In this document: positions 34,508-45,764 of the stretch, one piece after another
How positions within the stretch are numbered: position 1 is the first letter of the stretch
How the letters are laid out: every line of letters begins with the position of its first letter
NCBI GenBank assembly: GCA_032718475.1
Contig: JAUCBJ010007524.1
Coordinates: 186,001 to 250,000 of the forward strand
Reading direction: 5' to 3'
Length of the DNA stretch: 64,000 bases
Origin: Nemertoderma westbladi
Lineage: Eukaryota > Xenacoelomorpha > Nemertodermatida > Nemertodermatidae
Position numbers and translations under genes: made by a program
The notes under the pieces: model-generated
The model's input: only the letters and a program-made list of their open reading frames with translations
The model's database searches: none
Told to the model about the DNA's origin: nothing

Positions 34508-35540
34508 GGAGGCAACATATGAGCCGAAGCTAGAAGATTACTGCCCCTGCGGAGGCAACATAGGAGCCGAAGCTAGAAGGTTACTGCCCCTACGGAGGCA
34601 ACATAGGAGCCGAAGCTAGAAGGTTACTGCCCCTACGGAGGCAACATAGGAGCCGAAGCTAGAAGGTTACTGCCCCTGCGGAGGCAACATAGGAGCCGAA
34701 GCTAGAAGGTTACTGCCCCTGCGGAGGCAACATAGGAGCCGAAGCTAGAAGGTTACTGCCCCTACGGAGGCAACATAGGAGCCGAAGCTAGAAGGTTACT
34801 GCCCCTACGGAGGCAACATAGGAGCCGAAGCTAGAAGGTTACTGCCCCTGCGGAGGCAACATAGGAGGCGAAGCTAGAAGGTTACTGCCCCTGCGGAGGC
34901 AACATAGGAGCCGAAGCTAGAAGGTTACTGCCCCTGCGGAGGCAACATAGGAGCCGAAGCTAGAAGGTTACTGCCCCTGCGGAGGCAACACAGGAGCCGA
35001 AGCTAGAAGGTTACTGCCCCTGCGGAGGCAACATAGGAGCCGAAGCTAGAAGGTTACTGCCCCTGCGGAGGCAACATAGGAGCCGAAGCTAGAAGGTTAC
35101 TGCCCCTGCGGAGGCAACACAGGAGCCGAAGCTAGAAGGTTACTGCCCCTGCGGAGGCAACATAGGAGCCGAAGCTAGAAGGTTACTGCCCCTGCGGAGG
35201 CAACATAGGAGCCGAAGCTAGAAGGTTACTGCCCCTACGGAGGCAACATAGGAGCCGAAGCTAGAAGGTTACTGCCCCTGCGGAGGCAACATAGGAGCCG
35301 AAGCTAGAAGGTTACTGCCCCTGCGGAGGCAACACAGGAGCCGAAGCTAGAAGGTTACTGCCCCTGCGGAGGCAACATAGGAGCCGAAGCTAGAAGGTTA
35401 CTGCCCCTGCGGAGGCAACATAGGAGCCGAAGCTAGAAGGTTACTGCCCCTACGGAGGCAACATAGGAGCCGAAGCTAGAAGGTTACTGCCCCTACGGAG
35501 GCAACATAGGAGCCGAAGCTAGAAGGTTACTGCCCCTGCT
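34508..35540. repeat. 43-bp tandem array (24 copies)
   Basis: Unit: GGAGGCAACATAGGAGCCGA then AGCTAGAAGGTTACTGCCCC and T(G/A)C. Units are nearly identical, differing mainly at CTGC/CTAC and ATAGG/ACAGG, so the array is recent or homogenised. It begins 190 bp downstream of the receptor stop codon and may lie in the transcript's 3' UTR. Confidence 0.97.
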
Positions 35541-35784
35541 TTCTGAAAAGTATTGGTAGTGATTAGGTGACTAACGTACTTTATATGGTTTTAATATTTG
35601 GTATCAAATCTGCGTTTACACTATTTATTTATATATTTGCTCAACACGAAGAGGATCTTTCATTATTTGTTATCTAGAAAATATATTTTATAATTAACCA
35701 CCAAAAACTGATGTATGGAATAAAAAAGGTTCAAAATGTTCAAAAATTTGCTATAATAATGTATGTGTTAAAATGGTAATGGTG

Positions 35785-36140
35785 AAAAATATCGAGACTT
35801 GAAAAATATCGAGAGTAAAAATAACGCGAGATGAAAAATATCGAAAATAACGAGTGTTGAAAAATATCGAGTGTTGAACAATATCGAGAGTAAAAATATC
35901 GAGTGTTGATAAATATCAAGAGTAAAAATATCGAGTGTTGAAAAATATCGAGAGTAAAAATATCGAGTGTTGAAAAATATCGAGAGTAAAAATATCGAGT
36001 GTTGAAAAATATCGAGTGTTGAACAATATCGAGAGTAGAAATTACGAGTGTTGAAAATATCGAGTGTTGAAAAATCTCGAGAGTAAAAATCTCGAAAGTA
36101 AAAATATCGAGTGTTGAAAAATATCGAGAGTAAAAATATT
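35785..36140. repeat. 16-17-bp tandem repeat (ATATCGAG family)
   Basis: Alternating AAAAATATCGAGTGTTG and AAAAATATCGAGAGT units, about 20 copies with indels. Read on the minus strand it gives Phe/Tyr/Ser-rich open frames that have no independent support. A two-unit inverted outlier occurs at 36470-36503. Confidence 0.92.
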
Positions 36141-36144
36141 GCAT

Positions 36145-37360
36145 TTTGCTTGAGCATTTAATTTTGAATTATGGAACAATATTGCAGTGCATGGGTTACA
36201 ACAGTGCAAGTGCAAGTGAATGGCATTATGTAATACACCTTGGGTGCCCATTTACCAGATTTATTACACTAGCTAGTTTTTGCTATTTTTTTTAATAAAT
36301 ATTATAAAAGAAGTGCTAGCTATAAATTTTGATAAATATTATAAATATTGTTAAATATTATATTAGAACACGTACAGTATAAGCTACCAAATGTTGATAA
36401 ATATTGTTGTTTTAGAACATTTTTAGTAAAAGAAATTATCATACAACCCTTATTTAAAAAAATTGTTACTATCGATATTTTTACTCTCGATATTTTTCAA
36501 CACGTTAAAATATATTCAATTATATTATTATTAATTAAAATTTATTTCAAAATGTATAAAAATGTATAAGAAATGTAAGGTGGAATAAGATTACGAATTA
36601 TTACTAAGAAAAAGTAAATTTTCGCTGATAGTCTATTTCCCTTTTTGAAATAAAAGATGTAATGTTCATTATATGTTTATACATAACACTAAAATAGTAA
36701 TAGCGACTTTATAATAGCATTATTAAAAGGATTGTGATGAATCACAGAAGTAAAGTTGCATTGATTTTCCTATATGTAAATATTCATATAATTAAAAATA
36801 GTCTGGATGGATATCATTCGTATTGTATAGAAACCATATTTATTAGTATTTATTAGTATTATAAGTATTTATTATATATATTATATTTGTGTTAAATGGT
36901 GTCATTACAAATGATTTAATAAGTTTTATTAAATAAATTAGTAGTATTATTGGCATTAGCAACAATTTATTTTGAGTAAGCCTACAATCTTTTGGTGTTA
37001 AGTTTATTTGAATTGTGTTTCTTAAATCAATGTTTCAAAGTGAAAAAACATCTATAAAATGTCAATGTGCAACACTAGCGATGAATTTATTGTTATAGTC
37101 TGTATACAAATAATATACGAATTACCAGGTAACAATAGGTGCATGTAATATAAGGTAAGAAATTCAAACATTAATATAATAATAAAATAATTATTATAAA
37201 TAATATAATTATTTTATATTATTTGTATTTATTATTTAATTGCGCCACACCCAAGGCGACCTTTACTAACATGCCTTGCAGCCCAAAAAAACTGCAAAAT
37301 TAGTGTAGGTCTAAAAGTATAGCGACCAATAGAACGGGAGTTTCTACATTTATCAATAGG
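36145..37360. other. gene-free AT-rich stretch
   Basis: Very AT-rich, no coding region seen. It contains short ATAAATATTATAAATATTG repeats near 36290-36410. Confidence 0.45.
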
Positions 37361-37544
37361 ACCTTTAAGAAATGGTAAAATATAAACACATCTACTATAC
37401 GCGGGGAGCGTATTTGAGTTTTGGTGTGTATCTATCTATGGCTATAGGGGTGTATGTATGTATGTATCTAATAAATGTATGTATGCATCTATACAATGTT
37501 GTTCATGTACAGTATGTGTTCATCTGCCATAAATCAAGCAGATT

Positions 37545-37810
37545 TCCACCGTTTTGAGACTTTACATAGTTATAAAGGTTCTTCAGTCTTCATTTAGAAT
37601 AAAATATTTTCTGTAAAACAGGACGAGCGCAACGAGACTGGAATTGTGACGAGTTATGGGTTTTCTATTTTCTAAACCACCTGTCTTGCACCATTTAGAG
37701 ACTATATTATACAATATACATAGTTATAAAGGTTCCTCAGTCTACGTTTAGAATAAAACATTTTCATGTAAATACAGGACGAGCGCACCGAGGCTTGAAA
37801 TTTGAGCCGC
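37545..37810. repeat. tandem pair of about 170-bp units ending GGACGAGCGCA
   Basis: Two diverged copies of CATAGTTATAAAGGTTC(T/C)TC, CAGTCT-CGTTTAGAATAAAA and ACAGGACGAGCGCA(A/C)CGAG, at 37565-37640 and 37720-37800. The GAGCG...CGAG ends resemble those of other short dispersed repeats here (62934, 58943). Function unknown. Confidence 0.65.
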
Positions 37811-38019
37811 GTACTGAGTGGGTTTGTCTCTAATATAATTTAAATTAAAAAGTTAATAAATTTAACTGTTCAAAAAAAATTGTAGGACGTAGAGGATTGT
37901 TGTTGAATGAATATAATTGTGTGTTTATTTATTATAAACACATAATTATTTATTTTATTTACTAATATATTTAACATATATCCTGCAACCCTAGTTTATA
38001 ACTGAAATCTCTATGATTT

Positions 38020-40370
38020 CAGTTATAAGCTCAGTACAAAAAAGATATAGCTAATCTGATTGAATGCGTAACCTTTAATGACAATAGATTGTTAGGTATA
38101 ACGGTTCGGTTGGATAATATTAAATCGGCGTTTTTTCTCAACTTATACTTACTTACCTTATCAGTGTGCGGAGAACGACCATGATTATTTAGAATATTTA
38201 GGTAAAATTGCGGATATTCTCGATAGTATTAATACTAGTTATTGCTTTGCAATCGGCGATTTCAACGCTAACTGTGGTACTCAAAATTATGATTATTTAC
38301 ATAACTGGTGCGGAGAGAGTAGCAGCACTATAGCTGATCTAGATTTGTTACCTTCCAACTCTTTCACCTTTGTTAGTGCGACACATGGGTTTTCTGATCA
38401 CATGCCATTAATATTGGATTGTAATTTTTGCCTCCCGCAAATTATCGGGTGCGACACACCGTACATGGAACACACTAATTTAGCTCGAGTTGATTGGCCT
38501 AGAGTCTCTGAAAGTGATAAGGTAGCCTACTCTTGTGCGTTAAATTCTCTTTTAGCCAGTATATGTGTACCTGGATCTATATTGTTATGTAAGGATGCAC
38601 TGTGTTCATCCACGGAGCACATGAATGAGATTGATACTCTATATTGTATTATCTCGGCTATCGGAAAAGCTTCTCATCTATGTTTGCCGAAGCGCAAGGT
38701 AAATGAGAAAGACACTAGGTGTGTCCCGGGGTGGAACAACCTAATAAAAGATAGATATGACGAATCTCGCGCACTTTTTAAAATTTGGCGGTCGAACGGC
38801 TGTCCTCGTTTTGGTCCAATTTTTGATGCTTACATACAAGCTAAGCTTACTTTCAAAAGAGTTATGCGCCAGTCCAAACGGAATGAGAAGCAGATTTGTG
38901 CGGATCGTTTATGGCTAAGTCGCTCTACAGTGACAATGTTAATAAATTTTGGTCTAATGTTAAGAGTCAGAGTGACACTTCTGTCCCCCTGTCTTCTAAG
39001 GTTGGACAATCTGTCGGGTAAGCGGATATTTGCGACCATTTTAAGAATAAATTATCCTCTCTCTATAATTCTGTAAGTAATGATTCGCTTAAGGTGGACA
39101 TTGAGAGAAAATTTAAAGGTATACTTTTCACCACAGATGTGGTGGTATCTACGGCAGAGGTTGTGCTTGCTGTAGACAAACTTTCGAGTGGCAAATGTCC
39201 GGGCCCCGACATGCTAGTTGGTGAACATTTTAAATACTCACCGCCTATTTTAGCTAAATTATTAGCACTTATGTTTACCGCGATTAATATCCATGGTCAC
39301 ACTCCAGCTCCTCTCATTGACTGTCACATCATCCCATTAGTGAAGGATAAGAACGCTGATATGACAGACGATGACAACTACCGGGGGATTGCCACGGCAA
39401 CAGTTGTAAGCAAAATTCTAGAACTTGTTTTTCTTGAAAGATATTTCGACAAGTTTTTTACTACCGACTCCCAATTTGGATTTAAAAATGACTCGGGTAC
39501 TGAACTTTGTGTTTACGCCCTCAAAGAGATTATTAATTTCTTTCTCATTAATGATAGCCCTGTTTATAGTGTGTTTATTGACTCCTCCAAGGCGTTTGAT
39601 TTGGTTAACCATTATAAATTATACTCAAAGTTGGTTGCTAGAAATTTTCCTTTATTTTTTGTACGTTTGATCCGGTTTTGGTGCCGCTTCCAAACGTTAT
39701 CTGTGCGTTGGGGAGGTTGCCTCTCTGTAAAGTTTACAGTTACTAATGGCACTAAGCAGGGTGGCATCCTCAGCCCCAAGCTTTACAATTAATATATAGA
39801 CGATTTAAGCGTAAAATTTAATAATGCTGGTGTCGGCTGTTTTATTAATAACCAGCGAGTGAATAATTTTGTATATGCCGATGACTTGAGTTTGGTCTCC
39901 TTGAGTTTGAATTCTATTCATGATATAAGACTAATTAAAATCTACGAAATTTATGCGAAAGTGCACGACATCAAAATTAATGTAAAAAATCCAAATTAAT
40001 GGTTTGCATACCGAAATCCTTGAAAAATACGATAGTACAACACATTTCAATTAATGGTTCCGTATTGGAAACTGATTCGCAATACAACATCTTGGACATT
40101 CATAACTCTTCGGATGATGACATCTTAAATCAGTTGTACAGCCTTTATAAGCGAGGCAACTGTTTAATCCGTAAGTTTAAGGTATGGTCCTTAGAAGTTA
40201 AAAAGACTCTTTTCAAGTGCTTTTGCACACAATTTTATTGTAACGCATTATGGTCCACACGCAATTTCAGTCTCGGCATATACAATAAATTCCGAGTTGG
40301 TTATAATAACATAGCCAGACGTCTTTTTGAACCTAAAACCTGGTTCAACTGGACACTACCCGATTAAAAA
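38020..40370 (+). mobile_element. LINE-C-type retrotransposon, full EN-RT order but broken
   Basis: Endonuclease C-terminal part with TYLPYQCAEND and AIGDFNANCG (about 38250), LLPSNSFTFVSATHG; then the linker CVPGWNNLIKDRYDESRALF (about 38720), GKCPGPDMLVGEH, DNYRGIATATVVSKILELVF, SQFGFKNDSGTELC, VFIDSSKAFDLVNH (about 39580), NGTKQGGILSPKLYN followed by a stop at 39790, YADDLSLVSLS (about 39875) and the C-terminal MVCIPKSLKNTIV...WNITLPD-like tail to 40366. Frame breaks near 38150, 39000, 39790 and 39990. Same general type as LINE-C at 22.6 kb but too diverged to be a recent copy. Confidence 0.9.
39094..39792 (+). pseudogene. LINE-C-type RT palm fragment
   Basis: A 232-residue open stretch holding RT motifs from GKCPGPD to GGILSPKLYN, including the first catalytic Asp in FIDSSKAFD. 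A stop at 39790-39792 separates it from the second catalytic box (YADD) 85 bp downstream, which is in the same frame. Non-functional as it stands. Confidence 0.85.
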
Positions 40371-40486
40371 GTACGCATGTGATGGGATTAGTCCTACAAT
40401 TGCGCCAATAAAAGATAAGTTATTTTCGGTAAAATAAACTTATCATTCGAGGTTAAGACCCCTAGATCCCTTCCTATAATAATTGT

Positions 40487-40905
40487 AGGGCGAGCCACGA
40501 AGTGAGTGAGCCTTAGCGTAGTGGTACCATTAATCAACCTGTCGTTCTGTCGTTCTGTCGTTCTGTCGTGTTCAATTTTAAACGTTAATAACTCAGCCAA
40601 TCTTTGATGAAATCTATCCAAACTTGGTACACATGTTGTTTGGCAAAAGTTTAGAAATTTTCCAAGTAGAATTTCCGTGTGGCCTTCGAGAAGCTAAGAT
40701 AATAGCAGTTAATTAGTTAATTAAGTTGATTACGGTGAAAACACCATTTTCAACCTGCCTTTTAAAGGAAATTAATTGTTTTACAGTATAAGATTTAAAT
40801 AATTATAATTAAAAATTATACAGATGTAATCCACATACGCCATTCTATTATAGTTTTTAATTAGTTCAAGTGATTTGCTTTAATAATTGTGTCTTTAATT
40901 GATCT
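40487..40905 (+). repeat. dispersed GGGCGAGCC family, second long copy
   Basis: Begins TGTAGGGCGAGCCACGAAGT and GAGTGAGCCTTAGCG, with a triplicated GTTCTGTC, then the same blocks as at 30.9-31.3 kb (TTTTAAACGTTAATAACTCA, AAAAGTTTAGAAATTTTCCA, CTATTATAGTTTTTAATTAG). It starts about 120 bp after the end of the LINE. Confidence 0.85.
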
Positions 40906-41460
40906 AAAGTAATTAAAACGGCATAAAAAATGGATTCTCATTAAATACTGATCATTTATTGGCCAACTTGCAAGTTGGCTGGTACATAGATGGGGGATGT
41001 GTGTGTAAGGGAGCCAGTTGCTGGGAATGCCAGTGGAGGGGGTTTGTATGTAACTAGCCACACGGCTGCCAGCTAGACCTAACGAGATTGAAACCTGCAT
41101 TCCCTACCTCCTATTACACTATAGAGTCTGTGTTCTTTAGTCTCAGGTAATAGACAGATCTCATTTAATGATTGTCAGTCAATAAGATTACCACTGCAGA
41201 AGGCTTATATCCAAAATTGTTTATTTCTCAAAATATTATGCTTATTATTTTTTGATGGGATTTCTGTGTATTTTAATTGTCTAAGTTTTCAGAGGCATTA
41301 ACAGTATATTAAATAAATTATTTGAATATCATTCATTACTGCATCGACTGTATTTAGTACTGCGTAGATTATATTCCTATAAACCACCTGGCTTCGCATA
41401 TTGAACGTGCGATTGGAAATAAGTTCGTGCTACCTTCCGTGGGTGGTAGATGTCGCGGTT

Positions 41461-41577
41461 ATGTATTGGTGGGTGGGAAGGGTGGGGGGGGGTGGGGTGG
41501 GGTGGGGTGGGGTGGGGTGGGGTGGGGTGGGGTGGGGTGGGGTGGGGTGGGGTGGGGTGGGGTGGGGTGGGGTGGGG
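41461..41577. repeat. (GGGGT)n array
   Basis: About 117 bp of GGGTGGGG units, mostly perfect 5-bp GGGGT repeats, all G on the + strand. It has strong potential to form G-quadruplexes. The open frames on both strands (Pro/His and Gly/Val/Trp) are repeat artefacts. Confidence 0.97.
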
Positions 41578-41759
41578 GTGCAGATTTAAAGGGCTGAACA
41601 CGTACTGTCCCTCTTTTTTTGATTGATTGGCGGTGTGGTTAAATTTCTAAATTTTACTAATTTATAAAGTTAAATACTGATTTTGTGATACAGTCGCTCG
41701 ATATTAATTTGTATCTCATAACTGGGCCTCGTGCTGCGCGAAGGCCCCACGAACGTGTA

Positions 41760-42139
41760 TTCTATGGTATTCTTAGTCACAGCCTCAATCACAGGTACGG
41801 ATTACAGCCAAAGAAGCAACGAATGGTTTTGTGGAACATATTCCACTACTTCATATAGATGTTGTTCCAACACCTGGCTCGCTACCGAGACCATATTGCA
41901 TTCTGTTTGGGACTGACAAGCAGGCAATGGCCGTCATTCCAACCGCCGATCACCCAGTTGAAAGTCCAGCTGCATTGGGAGGGTGTGGTGATCCCGACTG
42001 GCATGTTGGTGTATTGAACCACCCCTTTGCGGCCGAACCAGTTCTTCCCAACCCACCCCCTAACCACCCCTCCGAAGCCAAACCATTGCTTCCCAACCCA
42101 CCCCCGAACCAAATGCCATACGCGGGGCATGACTGGCTA
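41760..42139 (+). other. proline-rich open frame upstream of LINE-D
   Basis: An open frame (41831-42277) codes HIDVVPTPGSLPRPY, ILFGTDKQAMAVIPTADHP and a Pro-rich repeat (NPPPNHPSEAKPLLPNPPPN), then runs directly into the RT motif of LINE-D. It may be LINE-D's upstream region, but I recognise no domain in it. Confidence 0.4.
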
Positions 42140-43625
42140 ATTCAAAAGCTTTATAGAGGTATTTCGCTACTATGCAACGCTTACAAAATATTCACCAGCC
42201 TAGTAGGGAAACGGGAAAGAACAGTTTGGTTATATGCCCGGGAAATCTACATCTGCACTTCTAGCTTAACTTATTAACCGAATACATTACAATCTAGGTG
42301 AACCGAAGAAACCATTATATTGTGCGTATATAGACTTTCGCAAAGCCTTCGATTCAGTCCCACGATCGAAACTGCTGGACAAGCTCGCAAATTCGTTCAA
42401 AATCAAAGGAAAACTATTGAGAATAATATCGGCAATCATTGATACGAACTACATACAAATATTTGACGGCCTCCGGAAATCGAGGATAATCAAACAAACT
42501 CGCGGTATGTTACAAGGCGATAGTCTGAGCCCATTCCTATTTATATTGTTCATCTTTGACATTGTGGATTATATCAAAAGATTCGCTCAGTTTGTAGGAT
42601 AAATTATTATATTATTATTTGCGGATGATCTGGTGTTCTACGGCGATTCGCGAGAAGTAGTACAAGCAAGATTAGATGCCACAGCAGCCTGGGCTGCGGA
42701 TAATGGAATGGAGGTTAATTTAAAGAAAACCGCCATAATGAAATTCCGGCGTGGTGGCTGACTCAGCACGGCGGATAAGTTCACCTACAATGGTAAACAA
42801 GTATCCATCTCTAACTCATACAAATATTTAGGGGTCACCTTCTAGACAACCCTATTGTTTACAAAGCATATCACCGAAGTAACATGTAAGGCACTAAAGG
42901 CGGCTTACTCCATCAAGAACTCTCAACTGCTCTCACTGGAAACTTCATTAGCATTATTTCGACTTAAAGTTCACCCGGTTGTTACATATGGACTGCGCGA
43001 AATCTGGCCCTTTCTCTCGGCAACTAACCTCCACTCACTGGACAAAATCAAATCCACATTTCTAAAGAAAACTATCGGGGTGCACAAAAGTTCACAAAAC
43101 AGACTGGCATTAGCATTATGCGTGGAAGACCACTTCGTAGTCGAAATCGCCAAAAGGTTGAATCTTACGCACACAACGGAATATCAAAAGTACATGTTGT
43201 GTATCCATAATAAACAGCAAGAAATTAACTCGGATTTCTGGACGGCATTGGCTTTCTCGGATAGGAGGTGGACAAGATCAAACCAACGGAACCGCCATGT
43301 CATCACTAGACTCTCAATCCATGGGTATCACCACCTAGTTTGTAGTTCTAGAACATTCCACTACCCGAGTAGCGAATGCGTTTGTGAGCTGTGCGGACAG
43401 CCGGCACCATTATATCATATACTTATGTGCCACCGCAACTCGAAATCCCTCAACCAGCTGGCGAACCACCACCTTCACACTTGCACATGAGGCATCGCAC
43501 ATAACTTTTAATTTATATTTATTGGTATATTTTTATTATTAAATATGATCTTAATAATTTTAACAGTTGTGGCTTATAACAGCAATTACTGTACCATATT
43601 TTGGTGTAATAAATAATAATAATAC
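42140..43625 (+). mobile_element. LINE-D retrotransposon, RT to 3' tail
   Basis: Third LINE type. YRGISLLCNAYKIFTSLV at 42150, FGYMPGKSTSALLA near 42225, CAYIDFRKAFDSVPRSKLLD (catalytic Asp, 42325), GMLQGDSLSPFLFILFI, FADDLVFYGDSRE (42620), TYNGKQVSISNSYKYLGVTF, then a 211-residue C-terminal open frame (42855-43490) with a zinc-knuckle-like C..C....H...C (CELCGQPAPLYHILMC). Stops at about 42242, 42600, 42760 and 42844 break it. A TAATAATAATA tail lies near 43607-43623. Confidence 0.88.
42855..43490 (+). pseudogene. LINE-D RT C-terminal region
   Basis: A 211-residue open stretch following the thumb region of the LINE-D RT. It includes SLETSLALFRLKVHPVVTYG and KIKSTFLKKTIGVHKSSQN, typical of the post-RT domain, and ends with the CELCGQPAPLYHILMCHRNS finger-like motif. 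Separated from the RT palm by stops at 42760 and 42844, so it is a remnant. Confidence 0.85.
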
Positions 43626-43966
43626 ACAATAATTCAAAAGCTTTAGTTTTAGATATTTTGATTTGATTAATATAATGATAAATTCAAAGTGCAATATTTC
43701 GGCAATATACTGATTATACTTTCGACCACTATACCTATGGTATTGTGTACTGTGGTACTCAATACAACAATAATAACACAGTAATTAATAAATTAAGATT
43801 TTTTATTTAAAATGCCCCCCCCCCCCCCCCCCCCTGGATACTCCCATGCTGTAAAACATTATTACATTAAATTAATTTTTCGAACCTTTCTCATCTGTAT
43901 GTAAACACCATAGAATAATATTGATAAATGATTCCCTAGGTAGAACCAAGACAATAGATTAGTCGT

Positions 43967-44096
43967 AACTCGACAATTAGCCGTAACGCGATTTTTTGAG
44001 TAGCGTACCGCGACTTTCATCAAAGTCGCGTTACGGCTACTATGAAAATTAGCCGTAACGTGACTTTCCGTAACGCGACATTAGCCGTACCGCCAC
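43967..44096. repeat. CpG-rich hairpin of TTAGCCGTAACGCGAC units
   Basis: Four or five copies of TTAGCCGTAACGCGAC in both orientations. GTAGCGTACCGCGACTTT at 44000-44017 pairs with AAAGTCGCGTTACGGCTAC at 44022-44040. It is unusually CpG-dense for this AT-rich region and directly precedes the 50-bp array. Confidence 0.8.
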
Positions 44097-44109
44097 TGCG
44101 CCGTTGCTA

Positions 44110-45165
44110 CCTAGGCCCTACTCTCGCTATAGGCTTAAAGCTCTCAGGTAGTGTTGCTACCTAGGCCCTACACTCGCTATAGCCTTACAGTAGAGCTCTC
44201 GGGTAGTGTTGCTACCTACGCCCTACACTCGCTCTCTCAGGCAGTGTTGCTACCTAGGCCCTACACTCGCTATAGGCTTAGAGCTCTCAGGTAGTGTTGC
44301 TACCTAGGCCCTACACTCGCTATAGGCTTAGAGCTCTCAGGCAGTGTTGCTACCTAGGCCCTACACTCGCTATAGGCTTAGAGCTCTCAGGCAGTGTTGC
44401 TACCTAGGCCCTACACTCGCTATATGCTTAGAGCTCTCAGGTAGTGTTGCTACCTAGGCCCTACACTCGCTATAGGCTTAGAGCTCTCAGGCAGTGTTGC
44501 TACCTAGGCCCTACACTCGCTATAGGCTTAGAGCTCTCAGGCAGTGTTGCTACCTAGGCCCTACACTCGCTATAGGCTTAGAGCTCTCAGGCAGTGTTGC
44601 TACCTAGGACCTACACTCGCTATATGCTTAGAGCTCTCAGGTAGTGTTGCTACCTAGGCCCTACACTCGCTATAGGCTTAGAGCTCTCAGGTAGTGTTGC
44701 TACCTAGGCCCTACACTCGCTATAGGCTTAGAGCTCTCAGATAGTGTTGCTACCTAGGTCCTACACTCACTATATGCTTAGAGCTCTCAGGTAGTGTTGC
44801 TACCTGGCCCTACACTCGCTATATGCTTAGAGCTCTCAGGCAGTGTTGCTACCTAGGCCCTACACTCGCTATAGGCTTAGAGCTCTCAGGTAGTGTTGCT
44901 ACCTAGGCCCTACACTCGCTATAGGCTTAGAGCTCTCAGGCAGTGTTGCTACTTAGGCCCTACACTCGCTATAGGTTTAGAGCTCTCAAGTAGTGTTGCT
45001 CCTAGACCCTACACTCGCTATAGGCTTAGAGCTCTCGGGTAGTGTTGCTACCTAGGCCCTACACTCGCTGTAGGCTTACAGTAGAGCTCTCAGATAGTGT
45101 TGCTACCTACGCCCTACACTCGCTCTCTCAGGCAGTATTGCTACCTAGGCCTTACACTTGCTATT
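44110..45165. repeat. 50-bp tandem array (about 21 copies)
   Basis: Unit: GCAGTGTTGCTACCTAGGCC, CTACACTCGCTATAGGCTTA, GAGCTCTCAG, with G(C/T)AG and ATAGG/ATATG variants. The outer units at both ends carry a shared length variant (CTTACAGTAGAGCTCTC followed by a unit truncated to CTCGCTCTCTCAGG, at 44170-44240 and 45070-45130), suggesting the ends are related. No spacers between units. Confidence 0.96.
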
Positions 45166-45282
45166 TTTATTAGGTCAACGTAGCGAGACTCTAGTATTCA
45201 CTCCTTTATTGTTGGTGTTGTTGTCGTTGTTAATTTCCAGTTGGGTTTTAGCTTCTTTATAAGGCGTTATATACAGCGCAGT

Positions 45283-45356
45283 GGCAACAGCGTCAGGTAG
45301 AGCGTTGGACTTGGAATCTCCTCAGGTACCGTGTTCAATCCCTGTTTCCGGTGAAT
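45283..45356 (+). pseudogene. tRNA-like sequence (degenerate tRNA or SINE head)
   Basis: AGTGGCAACAGCGTCAGGTA, GAGCGTTGGACTT and GTGTTCAATCCCTGTTTCC resemble an A box and a B box at tRNA spacing, but the D-arm region is altered and the acceptor stem does not pair convincingly. More likely the head of a SINE or a tRNA pseudogene than a functional tRNA gene. Confidence 0.45.
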
Positions 45357-45481
45357 TAGTTTTGCTACTTTTATTAGTATATGGTATTGTTCGGTAGGTT
45401 AATGGGTTAGTAGACGTGGACCTTGTTGATTTCGTTTAGCTTTCTTTGGAGCTACAGTGTTCTTTGGTTTGGTTCGTTCTT

Positions 45482-45764
45482 CTACTGTACGTTTCCTCGG
45501 GTTAGTCTGGATCCCCGCGTGACTGAATAACCGTGGGCAGTTTTGGACGTAATGCCAACTGTTTGGTTACGGCTACAAATGTAGCAGCAATATTCGTTAG
45601 ATATGTCAAACATAATTTTCATGTTTTCTCTACTCAACTTTTCACAGATACAGTAGCATGAAACCATAGTTGTTACAAATTATACAGGAAACAACATAAT
45701 CTGTACATTCGGCTTTACAAATTCCACATGGATACTTTATTTTACTCAGCTTTGGGTTTGCCAT
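45482..45764 (-). pseudogene. decayed PHD-type zinc finger fragment
   Basis: From an ATG at 45764 the minus strand reads MANPKLSKIKYPCGICKAEC, then YVVSCIICNN; after a frame slip near 45665 it continues FHAT/CEKLSRENMKIMFDISNEYCCYIC. The order C-x2-C, C-x2-C, H, C, C-x2-C fits a PHD finger. Such fingers occur in retrotransposon ORF1 proteins and in chromatin proteins; a LINE origin is my inference from the surroundings. The remaining open part ends at 45482. Confidence 0.5.

Noticed and set aside
34508-35540. Possible CRISPR-like arrays (43-, 50-, 63- and 68-bp repeats)
   Set aside because: All are uninterrupted tandem arrays without unique spacers, in a eukaryotic sequence with no cas genes.
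41401-41601. Pro/His-rich and Gly/Val/Trp-rich open frames
   Set aside because: They are readings of the GGGGT array on the two strands.
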